A program made the translations under genes and the position numbers. A stretch of 64,000 bases of DNA from an uncultured Mediterraneibacter sp. (GTDB lineage Bacteria > Bacillota > Clostridia > Lachnospirales > Lachnospiraceae), in contig CALWDM010000002.1 in the NCBI GenBank assembly GCA_944376695.1, positions 1 to 64,000 on the forward strand, written 5' to 3'. The notes under the pieces were generated by a model. The model ran no database searches. It was not told the origin of the DNA and saw nothing but the letters and a program-made list of their open reading frames with translations. This document shows positions 23,711-31,357 of this stretch, piece by piece. How positions within the stretch are numbered: the first letter of the stretch is position 1; each line of letters begins with the position of its first letter.

Positions 23711-23844
23711 AAAAATGACACCGAAACACGACCAAACAGCGTTTTTGCCCGCAGGCAGTAGAATCCCTGTCTGATAATATTTGAGGTCAAAAAAGCTCAT
23801 TTAGACTGGCCCAAAATGTGAAAAATGATACTGAAACGCGACCA
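23711..23844 (+). repeat. Pair of 24-bp imperfect direct repeats
   Basis: Copies at 23711-23734 and 23821-23844 both begin AAAAATGA and end CGACCA; they match at 21 of 24 positions and are 110 bp apart. They lie directly upstream of the small Cys-rich gene and the replication initiator and could be initiator binding sites. Confidence 0.6.
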
Positions 23845-23898
23845 TATTTTGCTGTCCTGCATACGGCATCGGCGGGATGGCAGAAAGGAGGAATGTCT

Positions 23899-24108
23899 GT
23901 GCCGCGAATGAGCAAGAAGAGAAAACAGGAACTGTCCTTTTTCCTCAATGAAAGGGGAAGGGTTACACACAATGAGACCTGCCGGAAATGCATCGGGGAC
24001 TGTAAGCAGAGTTTCCGGACAGTTATCATCTGCTGTCCTTGTTATGAATCCAAGCGGAGCCATCGGCGGAAGATCAGACGGCAGCAGAAGAATGAACAAA
24101 ATGAATAG
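23899..24108 (+). CDS. Small Cys-rich conserved protein of integrative elements
   Basis: About 69 residues. It contains MSKKRKQELSFFLNERGRVT followed by CRKCIGDCKQSF and the pair ICCPCYESKR, a set of conserved Cys residues typical of a small protein found beside replication genes in many Firmicutes elements. The GTG at 23899 is chosen because AGGAGG at 23886-23891 is then 7 bases away; ATG 23893 and 23908 are alternatives. A zinc-binding role is likely. The 3' end overlaps the replication initiator gene. Confidence 0.7.
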   Translation: MPRMSKKRKQELSFFLNERGRVTHNETCRKCIGDCKQSFRTVIICCPCYESKRSHRRKIRRQQKNEQNE

Positions 24109-24841
24109 GCCGTTGACCGAGTACATGACAGATCAGACCCGGATTCCGGTCTTTCTCCCTTATCCACGATTTTTGCTGAAGACGGAACTGACGAATACCG
24201 CCAGAGTATTGTATGCTATGCTGCTGGACCGGGCGAAGCTCTCCCGGAGAAATGGATGGAAGGATGAGAAGGGGCAGATCTATTTGATCTATCCCATATC
24301 CAACATGGCAAAGGATCTGGGAAAGAGCCAGACTACTATCAAGAAAGCGATGCGCGAACTGGAGGATGCCGGACTGGTAGAAAAGAAGCGGCAGGGATTC
24401 TGTATGCCGAACATTCTTTACATTAAAATTCCACAGGAAGGACGGGGAATCTGCCTGTCCGGAAGGAAAGAAAAAGAACCGTCCGGAAAGACAGAAACCT
24501 GTCGCTCAGAGGGAAAGAAAAGTGACCGTCAGAGGGGAAGAAATGTGTCCTCTAATCAAATGAATAATAGTCAAAAGATACAGAGTCAAATAAGTGGAGA
24601 GAGGGAACCCCGCTCTGTTTATGGAAAATATCAAAACGTATATTTATCGGAATCCGAGTACAGGAAGCTTCAGCAGGAGATCCCGGGAGTGAACCGGCTG
24701 ATCGAGGAATTATCCGGCTATATGAGATCTACGGGCAAATACTATGCCGACCATGCCGCTACCCTGAGGAGATGGGCGGAGCGTTCTGCTCCTGCAGGAA
24801 GGATTCCGGATTATATATGCAGTGAGGAGGAAAGCCTGTGA
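24092..24841 (+). CDS. Replication initiator (RepA N-terminal domain-like)
   Basis: About 249 residues. The winged-helix domain typical of replication initiator protein A occupies residues about 10-115, with LTNTARVLYAMLLDRAKLSR and SNMAKDLGKSQTTIKKAMRE. The C-terminal half is polar and variable with a helical tail near SGYMRSTGKYYADH. It would melt or bind the element's origin during replication of the excised circle. The ATG at 24092 (or 24101) overlaps the preceding gene by 17 bp; the longer upstream reading is not supported. The stop overlaps the start of the loader gene. Confidence 0.82.
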   Translation: MNKMNRPLTEYMTDQTRIPVFLPYPRFLLKTELTNTARVLYAMLLDRAKLSRRNGWKDEKGQIYLIYPISNMAKDLGKSQTTIKKAMRELEDAGLVEKKRQGFCMPNILYIKIPQEGRGICLSGRKEKEPSGKTETCRSEGKKSDRQRGRNVSSNQMNNSQKIQSQISGEREPRSVYGKYQNVYLSESEYRKLQQEIPGVNRLIEELSGYMRSTGKYYADHAATLRRWAERSAPAGRIPDYICSEEESL

Positions 24842-25689
24842 AAGAAATCGTAGAAGAAGCATTAAAGAAAATGACAACTCAGATAGAGAAAACTGAGGAG
24901 GATTACATCGGGGAAGATGGTCTGACCTACTGCGGGAAATGCCACACGCCGAAGGAAGCCTATTTTGATCAGGAGTTGGCGCAGAAGTTCGGAATGAAAA
25001 CCCATCCAAGGGAATGTGACTGCCGGAGAAAAGCCCGGGAACAGGCGGAAGCGCTTCGGGAGCAGTCATGGCATGAAGAAACTGTAAGGAGCTTAAAAGA
25101 ACGATGTTTCTCCGAGAAAGCCATGCGGGAATGGAACTTTAAAAAGAATCGCGTGGAATCAAAGAATACGGAGACTGCCCGGTTTTATATAAAGCATTGG
25201 GAGGAAATGAAGCGTGATAATATCGGTCTCCTCTTCTGGGGAGCGGTAGGGACAGGGAAAAGTTTTTTGGCCGGATGCATTGCCAATGCGCTGCTGGAAC
25301 AGGAGATCCCGGTCCGCATGACGAATTTCGCGGAAGTCTTAAATGACCTGTCCTCTAATTTTTCAGAAAAGAATGAGTATATAAAATCCCTGTGCCGGTT
25401 CCCTTTGCTGATTTTGGATGATTTCGGAATGGAACGAGGCACGGAATATGGCTTGGAACAGATTTATGCAGTGATCGACGGCAGGTATCGGAGCGGAAAG
25501 CCGCTGATCGTGACTACCAATCTGACACTAAACGAGCTGAACAATCCTCAGGATACGGCTCATGCACGGATTTATGACCGCCTGAAGGAACTGTGTGTCC
25601 CGGTAAAATTTTCCGGGGAGAGCCGGAGGCGCGTGACTGCGCAGGAAAAATTGAATCGGCTGAAAGAACAGATGAAGGGGGTGATGTGA
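24838..25689 (+). CDS. DnaC/IstB-like AAA+ ATPase, helicase loader
   Basis: 283 residues, GTG start overlapping the stop of the initiator gene (GTGA). An N-terminal Cys cluster (YCGKCHTPKEAYF and CDCRRKAREQ) probably binds zinc. The AAA+ core has Walker A FWGAVGTGKSFLAGCIA and Walker B LLILDDFGMERGTEY, and ends in the VTTNLTLNEL sensor. Such proteins load the host DnaB helicase onto the melted origin. Together with the initiator gene it forms a replication module that could maintain the excised element. Confidence 0.9.
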   Translation: MKEIVEEALKKMTTQIEKTEEDYIGEDGLTYCGKCHTPKEAYFDQELAQKFGMKTHPRECDCRRKAREQAEALREQSWHEETVRSLKERCFSEKAMREWNFKKNRVESKNTETARFYIKHWEEMKRDNIGLLFWGAVGTGKSFLAGCIANALLEQEIPVRMTNFAEVLNDLSSNFSEKNEYIKSLCRFPLLILDDFGMERGTEYGLEQIYAVIDGRYRSGKPLIVTTNLTLNELNNPQDTAHARIYDRLKELCVPVKFSGESRRRVTAQEKLNRLKEQMKGVM

Positions 25690-25690
25690 A

Positions 25691-25885
25691 TTGAGACAGA
25701 CAAAAGAAAGAGAGAGCAAATTTCGCTTGGCGGTGGATATTGATGGACTGGCCGCCCTGCTGTCCTGCGGTCAGATGACAGCAAGAAAGATCGGGGAAGA
25801 CGCGGGGGCAAGGATCGTCATCGGACGCCGGGTGCTGTATTCGGTACAGAAGGTGGAAAAGTATCTGGAAGCCATCGCGGAATAA
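25691..25885 (+). CDS. xis: Tn916-family excisionase (element 2)
   Basis: A 64-residue winged-helix protein starting at TTG with GGGGGTG upstream. It is closely similar to the excisionase at 2621-2815: ALLSCGQMTARKIGEDAGAR and IVIGRRVLYSVQKVEKYL. It directs the integrase of this element toward excision. It is 1 bp after the loader gene, so it is co-transcribed with the replication module. Confidence 0.92.
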   Translation: MRQTKERESKFRLAVDIDGLAALLSCGQMTARKIGEDAGARIVIGRRVLYSVQKVEKYLEAIAE

Positions 25886-25996
25886 GCGGGAAATGTGTGC
25901 GTGGGGATGGTTTTGTGCTATACTTTGGTTAGACAGGACAAGACCATTCTGAGAACAGACGGAGGTGGAAGCAAACGTACAGAAAGGAATGGTTTT

Positions 25997-27208
25997 GTGG
26001 CTAGAAAAGATAATAGAGGAAGAAATCTGAGAACCGGGGAGTCCCAGCGTAAAGACGGACTCTATATGTACCGGTACAAGGATGAACGGACCGGAAGGCG
26101 TCTGGCTGTCTATTCCCCGGATCTGGCGGAGCTTCGGAAAAAGGAAAAGGAGATCAACAAAGACATGGATGAGGGGCTCCTGACGGATACCGAGTTCAGG
26201 AGTATGACCCTCAATGATCTGTTTCAGATCCATCTGGATACCACTAAGCTGGCGGAGAGTACAAAGAAGAATTACTGCCGGATGTGGGACAGTCTGGTAA
26301 AAAATGATCTGGGACAGATGAAAGTGGTCCAAGTGAGACCATCCCACGTCCGCCTGTTTTATTCCAAGCTGAGTAAACAGAAGTATGCTCATAATACGAT
26401 CAAATACATTCACAACATGATCCATCCCAGCTTTGAGATTGCCGTGGAGGATGACATTATCCGCAAGAATCCGGCGAAAAAGGCATTGGGAGATTATGGG
26501 GAACCGGAGAAGAAACGGACGGCGCTGACACTGGATCAGCAGAGAAAGCTTCTTGCCTTTGTCAGAGATCATGAGAACTTTGCGGTTCATCTGCCTATGC
26601 TGCAGATCATGATCGGCACCGGACTCCGGTGCGGAGAACTGATCGGACTGACATGGAAAGATGTGGACATGAAAAAGCGTACCGTTTCCGTGGATCACCA
26701 GCTGACCTATAAAAATTACGGGGACGGCTGTAATTTCCATAAGACTTTGCCGAAGACACAGGCCGGAGTCCGGGTGATTCCTATGAGCAAGATGGTGGGG
26801 AAAGCCTTTGAGACTCAGCGGCGGTTGAATTTCCAGCTTGGGATTCCCCGTGACGTTGAGATTGACGGCCTTTCGGATTTCATTTTCATGAGCAGAAGCG
26901 GACGTCCCATGATGCCAAGCTCCGTTAATTTTATCCTGCGGGATATTGTAAAGACATACAATCAGGAAGAAAGGGAGCGGGCGAAGCGGGAAAGACGGAA
27001 GCCGGAGGAGATGCCTCATATTTCCGCTCACATCCTGAGGCATACCGCATGCACCCGTATGGCGGAGACAGATCTGGATATCAAGGTGGTCCAGTATGTG
27101 ATGGGACATGCCAATATCAGTGTGACGATGGATGTTTACAATCACGTTACGGATCAGGAAAGGATCGTCCGGGAGATTGCCAAACTGGATGAAGTTCAGG
27201 TCATGTAA
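25997..27208 (+). CDS. int: Tn916-family tyrosine integrase (element 2)
   Basis: About 403 residues, intact. Catalytic signatures are TGLRCGELIGLTWKDVD, HILRHTACTRMAE and GHANISVTMDVYNHV with the Tyr nucleophile. The N-terminus ARKDNRGRNLRTGESQRKDG matches Tn916 Int. The GTG at 25997 is chosen because AAAGGA lies about 8 bases upstream and the alignment with the other integrase begins here; the frame stays open upstream but has no homology. The enzyme is close to that of element 1 and recognises the same core, yet the arm repeats at its ends are different. Confidence 0.92.
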   Translation: MARKDNRGRNLRTGESQRKDGLYMYRYKDERTGRRLAVYSPDLAELRKKEKEINKDMDEGLLTDTEFRSMTLNDLFQIHLDTTKLAESTKKNYCRMWDSLVKNDLGQMKVVQVRPSHVRLFYSKLSKQKYAHNTIKYIHNMIHPSFEIAVEDDIIRKNPAKKALGDYGEPEKKRTALTLDQQRKLLAFVRDHENFAVHLPMLQIMIGTGLRCGELIGLTWKDVDMKKRTVSVDHQLTYKNYGDGCNFHKTLPKTQAGVRVIPMSKMVGKAFETQRRLNFQLGIPRDVEIDGLSDFIFMSRSGRPMMPSSVNFILRDIVKTYNQEERERAKRERRKPEEMPHISAHILRHTACTRMAETDLDIKVVQYVMGHANISVTMDVYNHVTDQERIVREIAKLDEVQVM

Positions 27209-27350
27209 AGAGCCCGCCATGGACCTCATGAACTACGTTCATTCGGTCGCGGCTGTCGCCTTATAGGTTCCAAATTGAGCATGATTTTTCGTGAGCAAGC
27301 TCCCGAGAATCAACTCAATTTCGTCCCTGCATGGCTCGTAGTTTTCGCGA
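27209..27350. other. Right-end spacer with a large inverted repeat
   Basis: AAATTGAG at about 27271 and CTCAATTT at about 27314 form a perfect 8-bp inverted repeat, and GCCATG/CATGGC lies outside it as a second nested dyad. It lies between int and the arm repeats. It could fold as a long imperfect hairpin in either strand; the function is not evident. Confidence 0.5.
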
Positions 27351-27372
27351 AAATGGTGTAAAAATGGTGTAG
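27351..27372 (+). repeat. Arm-type repeats at the right end of element 2
   Basis: AAATGGTGTAA at 27351-27361 and AAATGGTGTAG at 27362-27372 are adjacent direct repeats matching three copies at 4375-4418 at the other end of the element. Confidence 0.65.
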
Positions 27373-27412
27373 TAAGCCATTTTTCGGAAGAACTGAAAAT
27401 TTGAAAACCCCA

Positions 27413-27449
27413 AGAAAGCCCGTAAAATCAAGTTTTTTTCAGGCTTTCT
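27413..27449. repeat. Hairpin next to the right att core
   Basis: AGAAAGCC (27413-27420) and GGCTTTCT (27442-27449) form a perfect 8-bp inverted repeat followed by an A-rich run, 18 bp before the core. It mirrors the hairpin at 4216-4246 in element 1. It could also insulate the hsp20 promoter from the element. Confidence 0.6.
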
Positions 27450-27466
27450 AAAAAAATCTTAAAAAA

Positions 27467-27484
27467 ATTAGCACTCACCTCTTG
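27467..27484 (+). other. att core at the chromosome junction (copy 2)
   Basis: Exact second copy of the 18-bp core at 4262-4279. It covers the left half of the CIRCE operator, its spacer, and the first three bases of the -35 box of the hsp20 promoter. Confidence 0.8.
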
Positions 27485-27494
27485 ACAGTGCTAA
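27468..27494 (+). promoter_or_regulatory. CIRCE operator (HrcA-binding site)
   Basis: TTAGCACTC (27468-27476), nine bases, then CAGTGCTAA (27486-27494). The CIRCE consensus is TTAGCACTC-N9-GAGTGCTAA, so only one base differs. HrcA represses heat-shock genes through this site. It overlaps the promoter of the first hsp20 gene. Confidence 0.92.
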
Positions 27495-27510
27495 TAACAT
27501 CTGCTATATT
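27482..27510 (+). promoter_or_regulatory. Promoter of the hsp20 genes
   Basis: TTGACA (27482-27487) and TATATT (27505-27510) are spaced by 17 bp, a near-consensus sigma-A promoter that overlaps the right half of CIRCE. HrcA binding would block it directly. Confidence 0.88.
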
Positions 27511-27652
27511 ACAAATAGAACAAGGGAAGAGGAAAAAGGAAAGGTTCCTGAAGTTCCCGGTTCTCAAAACTCAACACTCCGAATGGGATTTCGGAAGTGC
27601 TTCATAATATAGATAGATAACAAAAAGGTTTTTTTGAAAGGAGATATGACTT

Positions 27653-28105
27653 ATGTTGATGCCTAGTATTTTTGGAGAGAACTTATTTGATGATGACTGG
27701 ATGAACTTCCCGTTTGACAGAGATTTCTGGGGAAAGAAAAATCCGCTGTACGGAAAGAACGCTAAAAACATGATGAAGACAGATATCCGCGAACATGACA
27801 ATGGATATGAAGTTGACGTGGATCTGCCGGGATTTAAAAAAGATGAGATTAGCCTGGAACTGGAGAGCGGCTATCTGACCGTATCCGCGGCAAAGGGCCT
27901 TGACAAGGACGAGAAGGACAAGAAGGGTAAATACATCCGCAGGGAGCGTTACGCAGGCGCAATGCAGAGAAGCTTCTATGTTGGCGATACGCTGACACAG
28001 GAAGATATCAAAGCAAAATATGACAACGGTATCTTAAGCATCAGCATCCCGAAGAAGGACGCTCAGGCAGTAGAGACAAAGAAGACCATTGCCATTGAAG
28101 GATGA
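27653..28105 (+). CDS. Small heat-shock protein Hsp20, first copy
   Basis: A 150-residue alpha-crystallin-family chaperone. After an N-terminal arm (PSIFGENLFDDDWMNFPF) the alpha-crystallin domain spans about residues 40-145, with DIREHDNGYEVDVDLPGFKK and GILSISIPKKDA including the I-x-I/V anchor. It holds unfolding proteins during stress. AAAGGAG lies about 10 bases before the ATG. Controlled by the CIRCE and promoter at 27468-27510 and closed by a strong terminator. Confidence 0.93.
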   Translation: MLMPSIFGENLFDDDWMNFPFDRDFWGKKNPLYGKNAKNMMKTDIREHDNGYEVDVDLPGFKKDEISLELESGYLTVSAAKGLDKDEKDKKGKYIRRERYAGAMQRSFYVGDTLTQEDIKAKYDNGILSISIPKKDAQAVETKKTIAIEG

Positions 28106-28149
28106 TGGGATGACACAGGAAAGATGGCAGAGATGCCATTGATATAAAA

Positions 28150-28186
28150 GGGGGTCCGGCGCCAGAGAGTGCCGGACCCCCTTTTT
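28150..28186 (+). terminator. Strong Rho-independent terminator
   Basis: GGGGGTCCGGC pairs perfectly with GCCGGACCCCC across a ten-base loop, followed by TTTTT. It separates the two hsp20 genes. Confidence 0.92.
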
Positions 28187-28270
28187 GAAAGATGTAGGAT
28201 AATGGCTGCGGAATATACCGCAGCGCTGCAAAGTGATCCGGCTTGTGAAGAGCGAAAGGAGAAATGACTT

Positions 28271-28723
28271 ATGATGATGCCCAGTATTTTTGGAGAAAAC
28301 TTATTTGATGACGACTGGATGGATTTTCCATTTGCTCATGACTTCTGGGGCGGGAAAAATCCTCTGTATGGAAAACGTGCAAAAAACATGATGAAGACAG
28401 ATATCCGGGAACATGACGACGGATATGAGATCGATATCGACCTGCCGGGATTTAAGAAAGACGAGATCAATGTGGAGCTCGATGACGGATATCTGACGAT
28501 CTCTGCTGAAAAGAGCCTGGATAAGGACGAAGAGAAGAAACACGGAAGGTATATCCGCAGGGAGCGCTATGCAGGCGCAATGCAGAGAAGCTTCTATGTA
28601 GGCGATGCGCTGACACAGGATGATATCAAAGCGAAATATGAGCATGGCATCCTGAAGCTGTCTGTCCCGAAAAAAGAGGCGCAGGCAGTGGAGAGCAGCA
28701 GCCACATCGCGATCGAAGGCTGA
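28271..28723 (+). CDS. Small heat-shock protein Hsp20, second copy
   Basis: A 150-residue paralogue of the preceding protein, very similar over its whole length (PSIFGENLFDDDWMDFPF, DIREHDDGYEIDIDLPGFKK, RRERYAGAMQRSFYVGD shared in form). It is likely a recent tandem duplicate. GAAAGGAG lies upstream. No second CIRCE is seen in the 165-bp gap, and a strong terminator precedes it, so its expression depends on read-through or on a promoter I cannot identify. Confidence 0.92.
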   Translation: MMMPSIFGENLFDDDWMDFPFAHDFWGGKNPLYGKRAKNMMKTDIREHDDGYEIDIDLPGFKKDEINVELDDGYLTISAEKSLDKDEEKKHGRYIRRERYAGAMQRSFYVGDALTQDDIKAKYEHGILKLSVPKKEAQAVESSSHIAIEG

Positions 28724-28762
28724 TGTTTCGCACAACAGGCATAATATAACATAAGAAAACGG

Positions 28763-28794
28763 CTCGGCGCCGGTAAGGCGCCGGGTCTTTTTTT
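28763..28794 (+). terminator. Rho-independent terminator
   Basis: CTCGGCGCC pairs with GGCGCCGGG (one mismatch) around a short loop, followed by TCTTTTTTT. Confidence 0.85.
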
Positions 28795-28916
28795 GCGGTT
28801 TTTTTGGCCTTTTTTGCGGTCCTTTTTTGTCAGACTGGGGACTGTTTTCGTTCTTCCATTTTTTTCTGTTCCTGCTATAATGTAGGACGGATAATGAGAG
28901 AAATGAGGAACAGAAG

Positions 28917-30290
28917 ATGAAAAAGGAAAATGATTTCGGCAGGGATTCCATCCCTCTGCTTGTGCTGAAGATATCGGTCCCGTTTATGATCGCACAGTTT
29001 GTGAATGTGTTTTACAGCATTGTGGACAGAATCTATGTGGGAAATATCCCCGGGACGGGCGCGGACGCCCTTGCAGGAGTCGGCGTGTGCGCTCCGATCG
29101 TGACGCTTTTGTCGTCTTTTGGCACGCTGTTCGGGATCGGCGGCTCCGTCCTTTTCTCTGTGCGGCTCGGGGCGGGAGACGAGAAGGGAGCACACAGGCT
29201 TTTGGCGAACAGTTTCGCGTGGATGCTCATTGTGTCAGTCGTCCTGACCGCGGTATTCCTGCTGACGAAAGACGCCCTGCTGAACTGGTTCGGGGCCAGC
29301 GGCGTGACCTTCCCCTATGCGGATTCTTATATGACGATCTACACGGCGGGCACGGTCTTTGCCCTGCTCTCCATGGGTATGAATTATTTCATCACAGCCC
29401 AGGGCTTCCCGGTGCTGGGGATGACGACCACGCTGATCGGCGCTGTGATCAATATTGTCCTTGATCCGGTCTTTATCTTTTTGTTTGACATGGGAGTGGC
29501 AGGAGCCGCGGTGGCCACTGTGATCGCCCAGATGTCTTCCTGCGCGTTCGTGCTCCTGACGCTCAGGAGAAAGAAGATGAGAGTGCCGCTGGGGCTGGCG
29601 AAGCCGGAGCTGTCGGCCGGAATGCGGATTGTGAAAATCGGATTTTCGCCGTTCCTGATACTCGCCACAGACAGTATTATCATCATTGCGCTGAACGCAG
29701 TGCTCCAGCACTACGGGGGCAGGGAGTACGGGGATACGCTCATCACAGCGGCTACCATCGTGCAGAGCTATATGCTGCTGATCACCTCGCCCATGCTTGG
29801 GATCACCGGCGGTTCCCAGCCGCTGATCAGCTATAATTACGGGGCGAACCGGCCGGACAGGATACGGAAGACATTTTTCTGGGTGCTTGTCCTGTGCGTG
29901 TGCTTCACTTCCGTTATGTTCCTTATCTCCAGGATCGTGCCGCAGTATTTTGTATCCATTTTTACGGATAATAAGGAGTACGCAGAGCTTGCCATCTGGG
30001 GCATCCGGGCGTTTACGATGATGATCATCCCTCTGAGTTTCCAGTATGTGATCGTGGACGGGCTGACCGCCCTTGGGATGACAAGGACATCGCTGAGCCT
30101 GTCCCTGTTCCGGAAATCACTGTACTTCGGGGCAACCTGCGTCCTGCCTGTGTTCTTTGCCGCCCAGTCCGCATTCTATGCAGAGCCCGTGGCGGACGGT
30201 GTCTCCGCGTGCGTATCCTGCATTGTTTTCTCTTATATTTACAGGAAATACCTGCGCGGAGCGGGACGGCTGAAAGAGATCAGGATGTAA
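28917..30290 (+). CDS. MATE-family efflux transporter
   Basis: 457 residues, about twelve hydrophobic segments, no cleavable signal peptide. The N-terminus IPLLVLKISVPFMIAQFVN and VDRIYVGNIPG are characteristic of the MATE (MatE) family, and the second repeat begins near residue 240 (MRIVKIGFSPFLILATDSI). Such carriers export drugs or metabolites using a sodium or proton gradient. A -10-like TATAAT about 40 bp upstream suggests its own promoter. The substrate cannot be inferred. Confidence 0.9.
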   Translation: MKKENDFGRDSIPLLVLKISVPFMIAQFVNVFYSIVDRIYVGNIPGTGADALAGVGVCAPIVTLLSSFGTLFGIGGSVLFSVRLGAGDEKGAHRLLANSFAWMLIVSVVLTAVFLLTKDALLNWFGASGVTFPYADSYMTIYTAGTVFALLSMGMNYFITAQGFPVLGMTTTLIGAVINIVLDPVFIFLFDMGVAGAAVATVIAQMSSCAFVLLTLRRKKMRVPLGLAKPELSAGMRIVKIGFSPFLILATDSIIIIALNAVLQHYGGREYGDTLITAATIVQSYMLLITSPMLGITGGSQPLISYNYGANRPDRIRKTFFWVLVLCVCFTSVMFLISRIVPQYFVSIFTDNKEYAELAIWGIRAFTMMIIPLSFQYVIVDGLTALGMTRTSLSLSLFRKSLYFGATCVLPVFFAAQSAFYAEPVADGVSACVSCIVFSYIYRKYLRGAGRLKEIRM

Positions 30291-30403
30291 AAGGGCAGGG
30301 AGCAGAGTGTGCTTTGCCTGTCTATGGTTGCATGAACCGGGGAAACTATTTATAATGGGATGGAAACGGAAAGATAAGAATAAGATCAGGGAGATTTACA
30401 GAT

Positions 30404-31315
30404 ATGATTAAAGTGATCGCAAGCGATATGGACGGGACACTTCTCGGCGATGACCACAGGATCGCCCCAGGGACGCTGGAGGCTGTGAAAGAAGCTGTGA
30501 ACGCGGGGATCCGCTTCATGATCTGCACAGGGCGTAATTTCCCCGGGGCGATGGAGGAGCTGGAGGGCGAGGACCTTGTGTGCGACTATATCGTCAGCAG
30601 CGGGGCGGAAGTGAGAGACCCGGAGCAGAGGATCGTCCTTACGTACCCCATGAGTATGGAGCTGTGCAGGAGAGTGTACAGTGTGATCAGGGAATATCCC
30701 ATATCAATGGTGATCTGTACAGATGGATGTGATTACCGGATCGGGACGGCTGAGGAAGTCGAAGAAAGCATCCTGATGGAGGCGATGCTTTTCCACATGG
30801 ACACGGACCGGGAAGCGGTCAGAAGGACGCCGGTATTTCAGCGCATGAAAAAACGGACAAGAGCGGCCGCCAGCCTGGACGAGCTGGAAGAGAACGGCGT
30901 GCCGGTATATAAGCTCTTTCTCTTTACAGAAGACCGGGAGATGCTGGCGCAGATTGGGAAAAAACTGGAGCCGGACAGAGAGATCGCGGTGGCCTCTTCC
31001 TTCCCGACGAATCTGGAGATCACAGATGTGAGGGCGCAGAAAGGACCGGTGCTCAGGGAATATGCCGCATCCCTCGGGTATACGATGGATGAGATCATGG
31101 TGCTGGGGGACAGCCTGAACGACCTGTCCATGATCTCCATGGATTTCGGGGCGACCGTGGCAATGGAGAATGCGGACCCGGAAGTAAAGCGGGCGGCAAA
31201 ATACATTACAAAATCAAACGAAGACCTGGGAGTGGCCTATGCCATAAGAGAACTTCTGAAGCGCCAGTCAGAACCGTGCGGGGACAATGGAAGCCCGGAT
31301 GGAGAAAGCTTATAA
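30404..31315 (+). CDS. Cof-type HAD-superfamily phosphatase
   Basis: 303 residues. HAD motif I is IASDMDGTLLG (residues 5-15), motif II is FMICTGRN, motif III is the Lys in KGPVLREYA, and motif IV is MVLGDSLNDLSMI. The C2-type cap lies between. The family dephosphorylates sugar phosphates, nucleotides or cofactors in the cytoplasm; the substrate is not predictable. It stands alone, 40 bp before murT. Confidence 0.9.
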   Translation: MIKVIASDMDGTLLGDDHRIAPGTLEAVKEAVNAGIRFMICTGRNFPGAMEELEGEDLVCDYIVSSGAEVRDPEQRIVLTYPMSMELCRRVYSVIREYPISMVICTDGCDYRIGTAEEVEESILMEAMLFHMDTDREAVRRTPVFQRMKKRTRAAASLDELEENGVPVYKLFLFTEDREMLAQIGKKLEPDREIAVASSFPTNLEITDVRAQKGPVLREYAASLGYTMDEIMVLGDSLNDLSMISMDFGATVAMENADPEVKRAAKYITKSNEDLGVAYAIRELLKRQSEPCGDNGSPDGESL

Positions 31316-31357
31316 AAGTGCGGAATCAATGATAGAAAGAGAAGCTGGATAAAGATT

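Larger units (their letters stand above)
23061..23898. other. Repeat-rich non-coding block upstream of the replication genes
   Basis: About 840 bp without a supported gene. It contains direct repeats, perfect palindromes (23331-23490) and a pair of 24-bp repeats (23711-23844). Such blocks upstream of a replication initiator in integrative elements often hold the origin of replication or transfer; that role is inference. Confidence 0.5.
4280..27484 (+). mobile_element. About 23-kb integrative element carrying type 4 BREX and Abi genes
   Basis: The element is bounded by exact 18-bp cores (4262-4279 and 27467-27484), with related AAATGGTGTA arm repeats just inside both ends. Its right end carries, in order, a replication initiator, a DnaC-like loader, xis and int. 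The left two thirds hold the BREX operon and the Abi gene. No relaxase, coupling protein or mating-pair genes are visible, so if it transfers it probably does so by mobilisation with another element, perhaps the ICE beside it. IS and gene remnants inside show several rounds of rearrangement. Boundaries are inferred from the repeats. Confidence 0.78.

Noticed and set aside
25514..27229. A 571-codon open frame on the minus strand
   Set aside because: It lies antisense to the intact loader end, xis and int genes, has His/Gln/Leu-rich composition typical of a reversed coding frame, and no ribosome site or domain.
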